A stretch of 64,000 bases of DNA from [Clostridium] polysaccharolyticum (GCF_900111595.1 NZ_FOHN01000012.1:1-64000), one strand, 5' to 3'; positions 9,238 to 18,513 are shown, counted from the first letter of the stretch. A program made the numbers and translations. Notes: generated by a model from the sequence alone, not told the origin.

Positions 9238-9488
9238 ATATCTCCTATAAACCAAAAGCATTTCCAAAACCCAAACCAGATTCTGAAAATGCTCTCTATC
9301 TAACCCCTTAGCAGGTAACTTTCTTATAACAAAGGTTTACATTGCTATCAGCCTTTACAATTTCACAGTTTTCTGCGAAAAGTTCTACTTCTAATACACA
9401 ATTGGTAAATGTATATGTTTGTGTCCTCTTTCACTTTTCATTGTTTTTACGTATTCTTTGCTGTTAAAACGATTTCATCCTGAATATC

Positions 9489-9959
9489 TTACAAAGTGTC
9501 ATGTAACTGCCCCTTCATTTTTTCAAACTGCTTTGTATGCAAATCTTTTCTCCCTGCATTATGTATGCTTTTATTAGCCGCATTTACAGACATCCTTAGC
9601 ATGGATGCATAATTGTCAAATTCCGCCTCTTTCTCTATATTAATTGACAGAGAAATACATCCTACCATTTCCCCCTGATCCATCACAGGTGCAATAATCG
9701 TCTTAATATCAACACTTCCAGTAACTTCCCGTGATACAATATCCACTACTGGTTCTCCAGTACGGTAAATTTCGTCTATAATATAATCAAACCCAGCCTC
9801 TTTTATTTTGGTTCCTACTGGGAAAGGATATTTCAGAGTATCCGTTTCATAAAAAGCCAAATACTGCTCCATATCGGAAATTGCGATTGCAACATCCTGC
9901 TGTAAAACTTCAGCAAATAAAGGTGCAACTTCAATCAAATTCTCTAATAATACATTCAT
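9489..9959 (-). CDS. stand-alone sensor-domain protein, paralog 1
   Basis: A 156-residue soluble protein without membrane segment or output domain. The pattern L-x-E-V-A-P-L-x-x-x-x-L-Q-Q-D-V-A-I-A-I-S-D, then Y-P-F-P-V-G-T-K-I and D-I-K-T-I-I-A-P-V-M-D-Q-G-E-M-V-G-C-I-S-L-S-I, matches the N-terminal PAS/Cache-like sensing domain found in many clostridial cytoplasmic chemoreceptors and regulators. Here it stands alone. It shares about half its residues with the protein at 10176-10676, including gene layout, so the two arose by tandem duplication. A polar C-terminal tail (about 130-156) differs between them. Its ligand and partner are unknown. Confidence 0.65.
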   Translation of the reverse strand: MNVLLENLIEVAPLFAEVLQQDVAIAISDMEQYLAFYETDTLKYPFPVGTKIKEAGFDYIIDEIYRTGEPVVDIVSREVTGSVDIKTIIAPVMDQGEMVGCISLSINIEKEAEFDNYASMLRMSVNAANKSIHNAGRKDLHTKQFEKMKGQLHDTL

Positions 9960-10101
9960 CTTACCTTCACACTTCCCTATTTCATTTTCCTGTTAAAAGA
10001 TTGTATTGATATTTCTTATCTTGATTGTGATTTGCTTTTTGACACTCTTTTGAGATATAAATGATGTTTTAAAACGACAGAATAACTTAGAATAAACTTA
10101 C

Positions 10102-10133
10102 ACTATTATCATAGCATACTTTATGATAATAGT
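10102..10133. promoter_or_regulatory. perfect 12-base inverted repeat between the sensor paralogs
   Basis: ACTATTATCATA at 10102-10113 and its exact reverse complement at 10122-10133, separated by 8 bases. No T tract follows on either strand, so an operator for a dimeric regulator seems likelier than a terminator. It lies between the two sensor-domain genes, 143 bases upstream of the start of paralog 1. Confidence 0.45.
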
Positions 10134-10175
10134 CACTTAAATACTTTATATAAAAAACAATTTTCCCTATATATT

Positions 10176-10676
10176 TTACTTTCCATGCTCCGCAGACTGA
10201 ACGATGCCATCCTGAATCTCCAGAAGCGTCTCTACAACTTCCCCTTCCCCTTTTTTATCTGACTGCCTTCTTTCACGAGCCGCCATAGGTTTTGCACTAT
10301 TCGCACACAGGCGAAGTATAGAAGAATAATCCTCATGCCTTGCTTCTTCTTCCATATTAATAGAGAGTGAAATACATCCTACCATTTCCCCGTTATCCAT
10401 AATAGGTGCAATAATAGATTTTATATCCACTCTGCCTGTTACCTTTTTGGGTATATAAAAAACATGTGGTTCCTTAGTCTTAATAACCTGCTCTAATTCT
10501 TTGATGTAAGCTGTGTCTTTTACTTTTGTTCCTGCTTTAAAAGGATATTTTAAATTTTCCGTCTCAAAGAGTGCTAAAAACTGTTCGTTATCAGAAATAC
10601 CGATTGCCACATCCTGCTGCAAAGCCTTCGCATACAATGGTGCAATCTCAATAATATTTTTTAACAACTCATTCAT
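10176..10676 (-). CDS. stand-alone sensor-domain protein, paralog 2
   Basis: A 166-residue soluble protein with the same fold signature as the gene at 9489: I-A-P-L-Y-A-K-A-L-Q-Q-D-V-A-I-G-I-S-D, L-K-Y-P-F-K-A-G-T-K-V and I-K-S-I-I-A-P-I-M-D-N-G-E-M-V-G-C-I-S-L-S-I. The C-terminus is a charged, probably helical tail (R-E-R-R-Q-S-D-K-K-G-E-G-E) that in full-length chemoreceptors would lead into the signalling hairpin, which is missing. The start is placed at the second of two adjacent ATGs (10676) because that position aligns with paralog 1 and its GTGTGAAG upstream sequence. Function unknown. Confidence 0.65.
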   Translation of the reverse strand: MNELLKNIIEIAPLYAKALQQDVAIGISDNEQFLALFETENLKYPFKAGTKVKDTAYIKELEQVIKTKEPHVFYIPKKVTGRVDIKSIIAPIMDNGEMVGCISLSINMEEEARHEDYSSILRLCANSAKPMAARERRQSDKKGEGEVVETLLEIQDGIVQSAEHGK

Positions 10677-10679
10677 CAT

Positions 10680-10892
10680 ATCTTCACACTCTCTTTCCTT
10701 ATTTCCCAGTTTTCTTCAGTCGTACATAAATAAAAGCTTACTTTGGAAACCAACATATGTAAACATCATACCACAAATATAAGAATTCGTCACTTACATC
10801 TTCCTCTTTCTATAAAAATTCAAGGAAATACTACTGTTTATCAGGATACTTTTTACTTAATAAGAATAGAAGCATGACTAAATTCTTAAAAT
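10680..10892. other. upstream region of sensor paralog 2, no gene
   Basis: AT-rich intergenic DNA between the sensor gene and the terminator of the SEC-C gene. I see no coding frame with a ribosome binding site and no strong secondary structure. Confidence 0.5.
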
Positions 10893-10922
10893 CAAAAAAC
10901 CTAGAAATAAATTCCTAGGCTT
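10893..10922 (-). terminator. terminator of the SEC-C protein gene
   Basis: On the minus strand CCTAGGAAT pairs with ATTTCTAGG across two bases, followed by six T. It sits about 25 bases after the stop codon. Confidence 0.8.
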
Positions 10923-10947
10923 TTTCATTATTTTATTTATTATGTTA

Positions 10948-12036
10948 TTATCTTCCACAACAATGCTTATATTTTTTCCCGCTTCCGCATGGACATTTGT
11001 CATTACGTCCAATCTTTTTGCCTTCTCTTACATAAGTAGTCTGTTTTGGAGGCATCATGCCTGCTATTCTAGGTACTTCTTCTGCAAAACCTAATTTTTG
11101 CATCTCATCTGGAGTATATCCTCGATTGTCCCACATTCTGGTTGTGTTATTTAATTCTGAAATTAATTCACCAATTTCGTAAACTTGCTGTTCATTGGCA
11201 AATTCAATATTCCTTGCCAAAAACTGGTTCAACGCATCCGCTGGACCTTCTCCAAAACAGCATGCAAGCTGTAAATCAGAACAAAGTTCTTCTGCTGCCG
11301 CTTCATCTTCTAATATATTTGCAATAATATATGCTTTTAACGTTTCATATGCTTCATTTCTTTCAAAATAATCATCCTCTGCATACTTTAACAATTCCGC
11401 TTTTGCTGGTACATAATAAGGTTTATCACTTTGTCCATCTAAAAGATTGTTAAATTCTTCTTCTCCCTCAATGGCTTCATGAACAAAATAATCTCCTTGA
11501 AGTTCAAAAAATACTACACGCAAACCAAGATTATGATAATCCGTTAATATTTCCTCTATACAAGTTTCTTCTTCATTCTGTTCATTAAAAATCTCGACGA
11601 TCTTAGCCGTTGGCACAATGCCATATAAATTGGTACATGCCACACAATACTTGATAACTAAATCAAATCTTTCTTTTTCTGCGATAAACTCGGTCGTGAA
11701 TAATTTTTCATATAAGTCCTTTATTTCATCAGGCACGATAATTCCATTCCCATCGGTTAAATAGTAATATCCTGAAACAAAAAAGTATGCACATTTATAA
11801 TAATCCTCTTCGGATACCATAACTTCTTCTTTCATTGCCTGCCTAAAAAGTTCCATTTCACTATCATCTGCACATAAAAAAACCTGCTTTGCAGTTTCAT
11901 AGTTTAATAAGGATGCTTCTACATACTCAATAAGCTCATCTTTCTTTAGTTTGCTATAGCCCTGGATGCCAAATGCTTTTGACATATCTTTTAGTTCCTT
12001 AACCGTATGTTTTTTCAGAACTTCACTTAATTTCAT
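10948..12036 (-). CDS. Rho-N-like and SEC-C domain protein
   Basis: A 362-residue cytoplasmic protein. The first 40 residues ([17 protein letters not shown]) look like a Rho N-terminal/SAP-type nucleic-acid-binding helix pair. A long acidic helical middle follows, and the last 20 residues are a SEC-C zinc motif ([13 protein letters not shown]), as at the end of SecA. The start at 12036 has GGAGGA 7 bases upstream; the open frame continues to 12147 without a better site. SEC-C ends often mediate ribosome or chaperone contact, so a translation or quality-control role is plausible but inferred. Confidence 0.75.
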   Translation of the reverse strand: MKLSEVLKKHTVKELKDMSKAFGIQGYSKLKKDELIEYVEASLLNYETAKQVFLCADDSEMELFRQAMKEEVMVSEEDYYKCAYFFVSGYYYLTDGNGIIVPDEIKDLYEKLFTTEFIAEKERFDLVIKYCVACTNLYGIVPTAKIVEIFNEQNEEETCIEEILTDYHNLGLRVVFFELQGDYFVHEAIEGEEEFNNLLDGQSDKPYYVPAKAELLKYAEDDYFERNEAYETLKAYIIANILEDEAAAEELCSDLQLACCFGEGPADALNQFLARNIEFANEQQVYEIGELISELNNTTRMWDNRGYTPDEMQKLGFAEEVPRIAGMMPPKQTTYVREGKKIGRNDKCPCGSGKKYKHCCGR

Positions 12037-12168
12037 ATAATTCCTCCACAAAACCAATTCATCCAAATCAGTTTCTCGTCTTTTTTTCTTATGCAACCTG
12101 TTCATAAATGACCCTTCTGGACATCTAAAAGCATCTGCACACGACATTATCTTATTGGATCCTATATC

Positions 12169-13299
12169 CTATGATAATCTCATCATGAAATCAGTATAAC
12201 GAAATCTACGTACAATTTCAAGTTCTCCCGACGTATGATGTATTGCAATTGATGGTAAGTTGATCCCATTAAATGTATTATTTTTTACCATACTATAATG
12301 AGCCATGTCACAAAAGACAACCTGACTTCCAATTTCTAATGGCTTGTCAAAAGAATAATCTCCAATAACATCCCCTGCCAGACAGGTTGGTCCACCAAGA
12401 CGGTACGTATATTTCTTTTCTTCTGGCTTGCCTGCTCCTATAATTTCTGGACGATATGGCATTTCCAGTACATCTGGCATATGACACGCTGCAGATGTAT
12501 CCAGAATCGCAATATCTAAACCGTTTTGAGTAATATCTAACACAGTGGATACCAGAAAACCTGTATTCAAAACAACTGCCTCTCCTGGTTCTAGATAAAT
12601 CTGTACTTGATATTTTTCTTTCAAATATAAAATACATTGGATTAAAGTTTCCATATCATAATCCTGTCTGGTAATATGGTGTCCTCCTCCTAGATTGATC
12701 CACTTGGCCTCCTTTAGATACTTGCCAAACTTCTCTTCTATATGAGGAATGGTACGTTTCAAAACATCCGAATTCTGTTCACACATAGTATGGAAATGAA
12801 AGCCGTCAATTCCACTTACATCTTTTCCCTCTAAATTTGCAAGAGTCGTTCCTAATCTGGAACCAGTAAAACAAGGATTATACAAATCTGTTTCCACCTC
12901 TGCATACTCTGGATTTAACCGGATTCCACACTGGACAGGATGATCCGCCTTCTCTACTTGAAAGCGGAACCTTTGCCATTGTTCTACTGAGTTAAATACG
13001 ATATGGTCTGCCAAAGATACAATTTCTTCAAAATCTCTTGGATCATAAGCTGGATTGAAAATATGTGTTTCCTTTCCAAACTTTTCTTTTCCCAGCTTAG
13101 CTTCAAACAAAGAACTTGCTGTCGTTCCATCCAGATACTGTGCAATTGTTGGATACACCGAAAACATAGAAAATGCTTTTTGTGCCAATAGTATCTTACA
13201 TCCTGTTTTATCTATTACATACTTTAACTTTTCTAAATTCTCTTTAAGAAGTTTTTCTTCCACTACATAATACGGTGTCTGAACTGCAGTTTTTTCCAT
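12169..13299 (-). CDS. nspC: carboxynorspermidine/carboxyspermidine decarboxylase
   Basis: A PLP-dependent enzyme of the alanine-racemase fold group (376 residues, family length about 365-385). The Schiff-base Lys is K41 in L-L-A-Q-K-A-F-S; the glycine-rich phosphate loop is N-L-G-G-G-H-H-I; E-P-G-E-A-V and G-P-T-C-L-A-G-D-V are the expected active-site motifs, the Cys being the conserved second-subunit residue. It decarboxylates carboxyspermidine or carboxynorspermidine to the triamine. It is the last gene of the polyamine operon, 9 bases after the dehydrogenase that makes its substrate. The substrate (spermidine or norspermidine series) cannot be told from sequence, but with agmatinase upstream the spermidine route is likely. 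Confidence 0.9.
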   Translation of the reverse strand: MEKTAVQTPYYVVEEKLLKENLEKLKYVIDKTGCKILLAQKAFSMFSVYPTIAQYLDGTTASSLFEAKLGKEKFGKETHIFNPAYDPRDFEEIVSLADHIVFNSVEQWQRFRFQVEKADHPVQCGIRLNPEYAEVETDLYNPCFTGSRLGTTLANLEGKDVSGIDGFHFHTMCEQNSDVLKRTIPHIEEKFGKYLKEAKWINLGGGHHITRQDYDMETLIQCILYLKEKYQVQIYLEPGEAVVLNTGFLVSTVLDITQNGLDIAILDTSAACHMPDVLEMPYRPEIIGAGKPEEKKYTYRLGGPTCLAGDVIGDYSFDKPLEIGSQVVFCDMAHYSMVKNNTFNGINLPSIAIHHTSGELEIVRRFRYTDFMMRLS

Positions 13300-13308
13300 G
13301 CCACACTC

Positions 13309-14508
13309 CTACTCTACCAGATCTGGGTTAAAGTTTTCTTTCCAAGGAAGTCCCCATTTATTTAACGCTTCCATAAATGGATCTGGATCAAATTCTTCTA
13401 CATTATATACCCCTGGGCGCTTCCATCTGCCTGTCATCACCATCATGGCACCAATCATAGCTGGTACACCTGTAGTATAAGAGATCGCCTGAGAACCTAC
13501 TTCTTTGTAACATTCTTGATGGTCACATACATTGTATATATAGTATGTTTTTTCCTCTCCATCCTTTACTCCTTTGAAAATACAGCCGATATTTGTTTTT
13601 CCAACTGTTCTAGGTCCTAGGGAAGCTGGATCTGGAAGTACTGCTTTTAAGAACTGTAAAGGCACGATTTCTTTTCCTTCAAAATTAATTGGTTCAATAG
13701 AAGTCATGCCAACATTTTTTAATACTTCTAAATGTCTTAAATAGCTTTCCCCAAATGTCATAAAGAAACGGATTCTCTTAATGCCTTTGATATTCAAACC
13801 AAGAGATTCTAATTCTTCGTGATGTAGCAAATACATATCCTTTGGACCGATTTCTGGGAAATTGTAAACCTTCTTAATTTCCATTGGTTCTGTCTCAACC
13901 CATTCTCCATTTTCCCAGTAGCTTCCTTTCGCACTGACTTCACGTATATTAATTTCCGGGTTAAAATTCGTTGCAAATGGATAACCATGATCCCCTGCAT
14001 TACAGTCTAAAATATCAATTTCACTGATTTCATCAAAATAATGTTTCTGGGCATAAGCAGAAAATACACCTGTTACGCCTGGATCAAAACCACATCCTAA
14101 CAAAGCTGTAATACCTGCCTTCTCGAAACGTTCACGGTAAGCCCATTGCCATTTGTATTCAAATTTGGCTGTATCTTCTGGTTCATAATTGGCTGTGTCC
14201 ATATAGTTTGTCTTTGTCTCAAGACAGGCATCCATGATATGCAAATCCTGATATGGAAGTGCTACATTAATTACAATGTCTGGTTCATAATCCTTGATTA
14301 GTGCCACCAGTTCTGGTACGTTATCTGCATCCACCTGTGCAGTGGTAATTTTCGTTTTTCCACCATCTAGCTTTGCTTTCATAGCATCACACTTTGATTT
14401 GGTTCTGCTTGCAATGCAGATTTCTTCGAATACCTCACTGTTTTGGCAGCATTTATGAACAACAACATTTGCTACTCCGCCAGCTCCAATAATTAACGCT
14501 CTTCCCAT
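13309..14508 (-). CDS. carboxynorspermidine dehydrogenase (saccharopine dehydrogenase family)
   Basis: A 399-residue Lys1-like reductase. The N-terminus has a Rossmann nucleotide site (L-I-I-G-A-G-G-V-A-N-V-V), followed by S-R-T-x-x-K-C, which usually reads the NADP phosphate. Length and the central motifs (Y-E-P-E-D-T, G-C-G-F-D-P-G-V-T-G) match carboxynorspermidine synthase/dehydrogenase rather than lysine-pathway enzymes. It condenses aspartate semialdehyde with putrescine or diaminopropane and reduces the imine. Its position, directly upstream of nspC and downstream of agmatinase, supports a complete agmatine-to-spermidine route. It starts 26 bases after speB. Confidence 0.88.
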   Translation of the reverse strand: MGRALIIGAGGVANVVVHKCCQNSEVFEEICIASRTKSKCDAMKAKLDGGKTKITTAQVDADNVPELVALIKDYEPDIVINVALPYQDLHIMDACLETKTNYMDTANYEPEDTAKFEYKWQWAYRERFEKAGITALLGCGFDPGVTGVFSAYAQKHYFDEISEIDILDCNAGDHGYPFATNFNPEINIREVSAKGSYWENGEWVETEPMEIKKVYNFPEIGPKDMYLLHHEELESLGLNIKGIKRIRFFMTFGESYLRHLEVLKNVGMTSIEPINFEGKEIVPLQFLKAVLPDPASLGPRTVGKTNIGCIFKGVKDGEEKTYYIYNVCDHQECYKEVGSQAISYTTGVPAMIGAMMVMTGRWKRPGVYNVEEFDPDPFMEALNKWGLPWKENFNPDLVE

Positions 14509-14534
14509 TTTACAATTCCTCCTGCTTTTTTCTA

Positions 14535-15401
14535 TTAGTCTTCTGTCTGGTACTCTGTTCCAAACAATAATAACATTTCTCGTAAAACCTTACAGGCAAC
14601 AGCCGTAGATGCTCCGGACTGGTCTAACATTGGTGACAGTTCGTTCATATCCAAAGCCACCACAGAAAGTTCCGCTACTTTTTTAATAGCTTCTAACAGT
14701 TCCATAAAAGTCACGCCACCTGCCTCTGGTGTTCCTGTTCCTGGAAATACAGATGGATCTAATACATCTAAATCTAATGTAAAGTATACTGGCTTTCCTT
14801 TCAGCTTTTCTACTACTTCTTCTAACGTATCAAAATTAAACTTACAAGTAGTTACATGATTTTTTCCCCATCGGAATTCTTCACGATCTCCACTTCGAAT
14901 CCCAAACTGGAAAATCTTATTATCTCCTATTAAGTCATGGCAGCGATGAAGCACCGTTGCATGAGACAGGGTAACTCCTAAATAATCATTTCGCAGATCT
15001 GCATGGGCATCAAAATGAATAATATGAAGATCTTCGTATTTTTTTACTGTACTTTTTACTGCACCTAATGTAACCAGATGTTCTCCACCTATCATAAGTG
15101 GAATTTTGTTATCTTCAAGAATCCCATCAACATATTCCTCAATTTTCCTTAATGCATCACCTGGATCTCCAAATGGAAGTTCCAAGTCGCCTCCATCAAA
15201 AATCTGATAATCTGTTAAATCTTTATCCTGATAAGGACTATACGTCTCTAATCCAAAACTCTCATTGCGAATGGCTGAACTAGCGAATCTAGTTCCTGGA
15301 CGGTACGACGTGGTACTGTCAAATGGTGCACCAAATATCACAACATCTGCATCTTTGTACTCGCTTTCACAGCCAATAAAAGTATGTATGTTTCTATCCA
15401 T
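14535..15401 (-). CDS. speB: agmatinase / ureohydrolase
   Basis: A 288-residue ureohydrolase. Binuclear manganese ligands are all present: G-G-E-H near residue 104, D-A-H-A-D around 126-130 and L-D-L-D-V-L-D-P near 210-217. The family hydrolyses agmatine, arginine or guanidino acids; clustering with a basic amino acid decarboxylase and polyamine genes favours agmatine to putrescine plus urea. The start overlaps the last 8 bases of speE (coupled translation). The N-terminus (F-I-G-C-E-S-E-Y-K-D-A-D-V-V-I-F-G-A-P-F-D) is typical of the agmatinase branch. Confidence 0.9.
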   Translation of the reverse strand: MDRNIHTFIGCESEYKDADVVIFGAPFDSTTSYRPGTRFASSAIRNESFGLETYSPYQDKDLTDYQIFDGGDLELPFGDPGDALRKIEEYVDGILEDNKIPLMIGGEHLVTLGAVKSTVKKYEDLHIIHFDAHADLRNDYLGVTLSHATVLHRCHDLIGDNKIFQFGIRSGDREEFRWGKNHVTTCKFNFDTLEEVVEKLKGKPVYFTLDLDVLDPSVFPGTGTPEAGGVTFMELLEAIKKVAELSVVALDMNELSPMLDQSGASTAVACKVLREMLLLFGTEYQTED

Positions 15402-16245
15402 TGGTTCCTAATAGCTCCTTTACATAATTCGGAAGGCAAAAACATCCTTTATGGAGATCCGTATTATAGTAACGTGTCTGGATTCCAAGACTGTTCCACC
15501 AGTTTTCTCTTAAATTTTTAATCGGGTCATATTTTTTGGATGCAAATCCAAACAGCCAGTGTCCCGATGGATAAGACGGAATGTGGCACTGATATACTGT
15601 ACTCATAGGAAATACTGCTGTAATATGCTTATGTGCCATTTGGACACTTTGGGAATGCTCACTGTAAAATGGACTTTCATGCTGATTAATCAGAATTCCA
15701 TCTTCTCGCATTGCCTTAAAACAGTTCCCATAAAACTCTCTTGTAAACAAACCTTCTGCAGGTCCGAAAGGATCTGCACAGTCTACTATAATTAAGTCAT
15801 ATTCCTCATGATGAGAACGGACAAACCGAAGTCCTTCCTCATGATAAATATGGACACGTTTATCATCTAGCCTGCAGGCTGTTTTCTGGAAATGTTCCTT
15901 ACAAATATCCACCAAATCCTTATCGACTTCTACCATATCAATTCTCTTTATGGTATCATATTTACAAAGTTCCCTGATTGTTCCTCCATCTCCTGCTCCA
16001 ATTACCAGCACATCCTCTACATTTAAATGAACCGCCATGGATACATGGGAAATCATTTCATGATAGATAAACTCATCTTTTTCGGTAATCATCAGTTCCC
16101 CATCTAGAATCAGAACTCTTCCATATTCAAAAGTTTCTAATATGTCAATTCTCTGATATGTGCTTTCATGACTCACAATCTGCCTTTTTACCTTCATAGA
16201 AAACTTCACATCTTTTGTATGCTTATCGCTATACCAATATTCCAT
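15394..16245 (-). CDS. speE: spermidine synthase (polyamine aminopropyltransferase)
   Basis: A 283-residue aminopropyltransferase aligning end to end with Bacillus SpeE: N-terminal Y-W-Y-S-D-K-H-T-K-D strand domain, L-D-G-E-L-M-I-T-E-K-D-E-F-I-Y-H-E-M, the SAM-fold motif V-I-G-A-G-D-G-G-T-I-R-E, and V-D-C-A-D-P-F-G-P-A-E in place of the usual V-D-S-x-[DE]-P-V-G-P. It moves an aminopropyl group from decarboxylated AdoMet to putrescine. ATG 16245 overlaps the decarboxylase stop by one base and has GGAGGA; the frame upstream to 16308 lies inside that gene. The loop change S-to-C and V-to-F near the active site is notable. No AdoMet decarboxylase (speD) is in the window, so its aminopropyl donor supply is open. 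Confidence 0.85.
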   Translation of the reverse strand: MEYWYSDKHTKDVKFSMKVKRQIVSHESTYQRIDILETFEYGRVLILDGELMITEKDEFIYHEMISHVSMAVHLNVEDVLVIGAGDGGTIRELCKYDTIKRIDMVEVDKDLVDICKEHFQKTACRLDDKRVHIYHEEGLRFVRSHHEEYDLIIVDCADPFGPAEGLFTREFYGNCFKAMREDGILINQHESPFYSEHSQSVQMAHKHITAVFPMSTVYQCHIPSYPSGHWLFGFASKKYDPIKNLRENWWNSLGIQTRYYNTDLHKGCFCLPNYVKELLGTNG

Positions 16246-17699
16246 TATGATTCCTCCACAACACAAATATTTTCTATTTTCATATCCTGTGTTCCAGTCA
16301 TAAAACATCCCTTTTCTTTGGCATATTGAATATAATTAAGCACATCTCTGGTAATCAGTTCACCTGGTGCAAGAATCGGTATTCCTGGTGGATAACACAT
16401 AACAAATTCTCCACAGATACGACCTTCGCTTTTTTCGATTGGCATGGAAACTTTCCTGCTATAAAATGCCTGCTGTGGTCCCATAATAATATGAGGTGGA
16501 ATATATTCATGATCAAATAATCCTGCTTTGTCTTTCTGATGCAGACGCTTAATCTCAGATAAGGCTGCTATCAGGCGTTCTATCTCAAGGTTGCGGTCTC
16601 CTGCCGAAATAATGGCTAAGATATTGCCAATATCTCCAAACTCGATCTGGATTCCGTAATCATCACGAAGCAAATCATACACTTCAATTCCCGCAAGTCC
16701 AATATTTCTTGTATGAACGGAAAGTTTTGTAGTATCGAATCCATAAACCATATCTCCATCTATAAGTTCTTCCCCAAATGCATAATATCCGCCTAATTTA
16801 TTAATTTCTTCTCTGGCATAACTTGAAAAACCAAGGGTTTTCCGTATCATTTCCGCACCATTTAACACCATGTTTTTTCTGGCTATGTCAAGTGAAGACA
16901 GCAAAAGATAATTTCCACTTGTTGTCTGGGTTAAATTAACTACCTGCCTCACATAATCGCTGTTTACGTTATTATTGGTAAGCAGAATAGAACTCTGTGT
17001 CAATGAGCCACCTGTCTTATGCATGCTGACAGCTGCCATATCTGCTCCTGCTGCCATTGCTGACACCGGTAAATCTTCATTAAAATATAAATGGGTTCCA
17101 TGTGCTTCGTCTGCCAGTACAAGCATATGATACTGATGGGCAAGTTTTACAATTTCACAAAGATTGGAACAGATTCCATAATAGGTAGGATTGTTCACAA
17201 GCACTGCCTTGGCATCTTTATTTTCTAAAATTGCTTTCTTTACATCTTCAACAGACATTCCTAATGGGATACCTAGCTGCTTGTTCGTTCCTGGATTTAT
17301 ATAAACAGGTATTGCTCCATTCACTACTAACGCATTAATTGCACTTCTATGTACATTTCTGGGCATAATGACTTTTTCGCCAGCTTTACATGCAGACATG
17401 ATCATAGCCTGCACCGCCGCAGTTGTTCCATTTACAATAAAAAATGCTTTTTTCGCTCCAAATGCTTCTGCTGCAAGTTCCTGTGCTTCTTTTATTACTG
17501 ATACGGGATGACATAAATTATCTAACGGCTTCATAGAATTCATGTCTAATCTCATACATTCTTCTCCTAGAAAGTCCCTCAATTCTTTGTTTCCTCTTCC
17601 ACCTTTGTGGCCAGGTACATCAAAATGAGCTAAACGATTGTGTCTCTGTTCTTCTAACGCCTTACGAATAGGCGTGTCTTGTTGTGTTAGCATATTCAA
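16245..17699 (-). CDS. Orn/Lys/Arg decarboxylase, short fold-type I form
   Basis: A 484-residue PLP enzyme of the group III decarboxylase family, the short form without the N-terminal receiver-like domain. Visible motifs are H-F-D-V-P-G-H-K-G-G, F-F-I-V-N-G-T-T-A-A-V-Q, A-D-E-A-H-G-T-H and the PLP-Lys motif S-M-H-K-T-G-G-S-L-T-Q-S-S. With agmatinase three genes downstream it most likely decarboxylates arginine to agmatine (speA role), though lysine or ornithine specificity cannot be excluded. The start is either a TTG at 17699, 9 bases from AAGGAG, or ATG at 17693, 15 bases away; spacing favours TTG. It heads the operon. Confidence 0.85.
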   Translation of the reverse strand: MNMLTQQDTPIRKALEEQRHNRLAHFDVPGHKGGRGNKELRDFLGEECMRLDMNSMKPLDNLCHPVSVIKEAQELAAEAFGAKKAFFIVNGTTAAVQAMIMSACKAGEKVIMPRNVHRSAINALVVNGAIPVYINPGTNKQLGIPLGMSVEDVKKAILENKDAKAVLVNNPTYYGICSNLCEIVKLAHQYHMLVLADEAHGTHLYFNEDLPVSAMAAGADMAAVSMHKTGGSLTQSSILLTNNNVNSDYVRQVVNLTQTTSGNYLLLSSLDIARKNMVLNGAEMIRKTLGFSSYAREEINKLGGYYAFGEELIDGDMVYGFDTTKLSVHTRNIGLAGIEVYDLLRDDYGIQIEFGDIGNILAIISAGDRNLEIERLIAALSEIKRLHQKDKAGLFDHEYIPPHIIMGPQQAFYSRKVSMPIEKSEGRICGEFVMCYPPGIPILAPGELITRDVLNYIQYAKEKGCFMTGTQDMKIENICVVEES

Positions 17700-18126
17700 C
17701 GTTCGACTCTCCTTCCACCTCGTGTAATAATCTTTAACAGTATACAGGAAAACGAAAGATTTGGCAAGAGTAATAATAAACTTGAAGTTTAGTATTTGTG
17801 TTACTTTTGGATATTTTTATATGTGGGACATGTAGATATGACTGTAAATGCAGAATTTTACTTTTTTTGATTGATTATAAATTTTTTATTGAACTAATAG
17901 TAAACGTGAGGTTTAGCATGAGAAAGAAACCCACGTAGTTTTATTTTCCCCTACTAAGATATTCGCCCCACTATCTATCAATTTTCATTAATAATCAATT
18001 AACTTTCTATTGTTTATTCTTCCGTTTTTCTTAACTTACGTGTATATATCAATTCAAATATTCATGGAAAACAATTTCCAGAGCACAGGAGCCAGAGCAG
18101 ATACCCTGGCTTTGAAGTTTACGTCT
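17700..18126. other. intergenic region with a 22-base degenerate direct repeat
   Basis: No gene seen in 427 bases. Two related 22-base copies lie at 17775-17796 and 17899-17920 (18 of 22 identical), each centred on an inverted motif: AAACTTGAAGTTT at 17778-17790 is a perfect 6-1-6 palindrome, and AAACGTGAGGTTT at 17902-17914 is a weaker copy. The spacing is about 124 bases. They could be operators upstream of the polyamine operon or relics of an element. The promoter of the operon should lie in the right-to-left direction just above 17700, but I see no consensus pair I trust. Confidence 0.4.
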
Positions 18127-18327
18127 CTATTTTTCCTTATCATTTCTTGTTACAGATCCAACTAATGCGAGCACGAGAGCTATTAAAATTTCGCTTACTA
18201 TACGATTTGTTTCTCCACCTGCTTTAATTAACCGAACAATATCCGCTACAAAAATAGCAAATAGAATCCTTAGAACTACATGGAACACTTTCTGATATTT
18301 TATATAGAAAGCCAAAAATCTATACAT
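18127..18327 (-). CDS. small holin-like membrane protein
   Basis: A 66-residue protein with two hydrophobic helices (V-F-H-V-V-L-R-I-L-F-A-I-F-V-A-D-I and I-L-I-A-L-V-L-A-L-V-G-S-V) joined by a polar loop, and a charged C-terminus (R-N-D-K-E-K). The form fits a small phage-type holin. It lies downstream of a muralytic amidase in the same direction, the classic pairing of prophage lysis modules, but a terminator separates the two and no other phage gene is near. It could equally be a regulatory small membrane protein. A weak GGGGAAAG-type site precedes the ATG. Confidence 0.5.
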   Translation of the reverse strand: MYRFLAFYIKYQKVFHVVLRILFAIFVADIVRLIKAGGETNRIVSEILIALVLALVGSVTRNDKEK

Positions 18328-18417
18328 TCTTTCCCCTCCCTAAACTATGTAGACCACTATTAGTTTACTCTATTATAGGAATATAGACAAGACTATTGAA
18401 TAAACTATTAACCTCAA

Positions 18418-18489
18418 GAAAAATAGCGCTTTGCCGTACAAAAAGTTTCGTTTAAGCAACTAATCGCACTAGCAAAACGCTATTTTTTA
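18418..18489 (-). terminator. terminator of the amidase gene
   Basis: AAAAATAGCGTTTTGC pairs with GCAAAGCGCTATTTTT (one mismatch) across a loop of about 37 bases, with the T tract at the 3' end on the minus strand. Confidence 0.75.
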
Positions 18490-18513
18490 TTAACAGCTAA
18501 TATTTAACTGTTC

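Noticed and set aside
13809-14000. 63-codon minus-strand frame within the carboxynorspermidine dehydrogenase gene
   Set aside because: It overlaps a strongly supported gene in a different frame and has no ribosome binding site.
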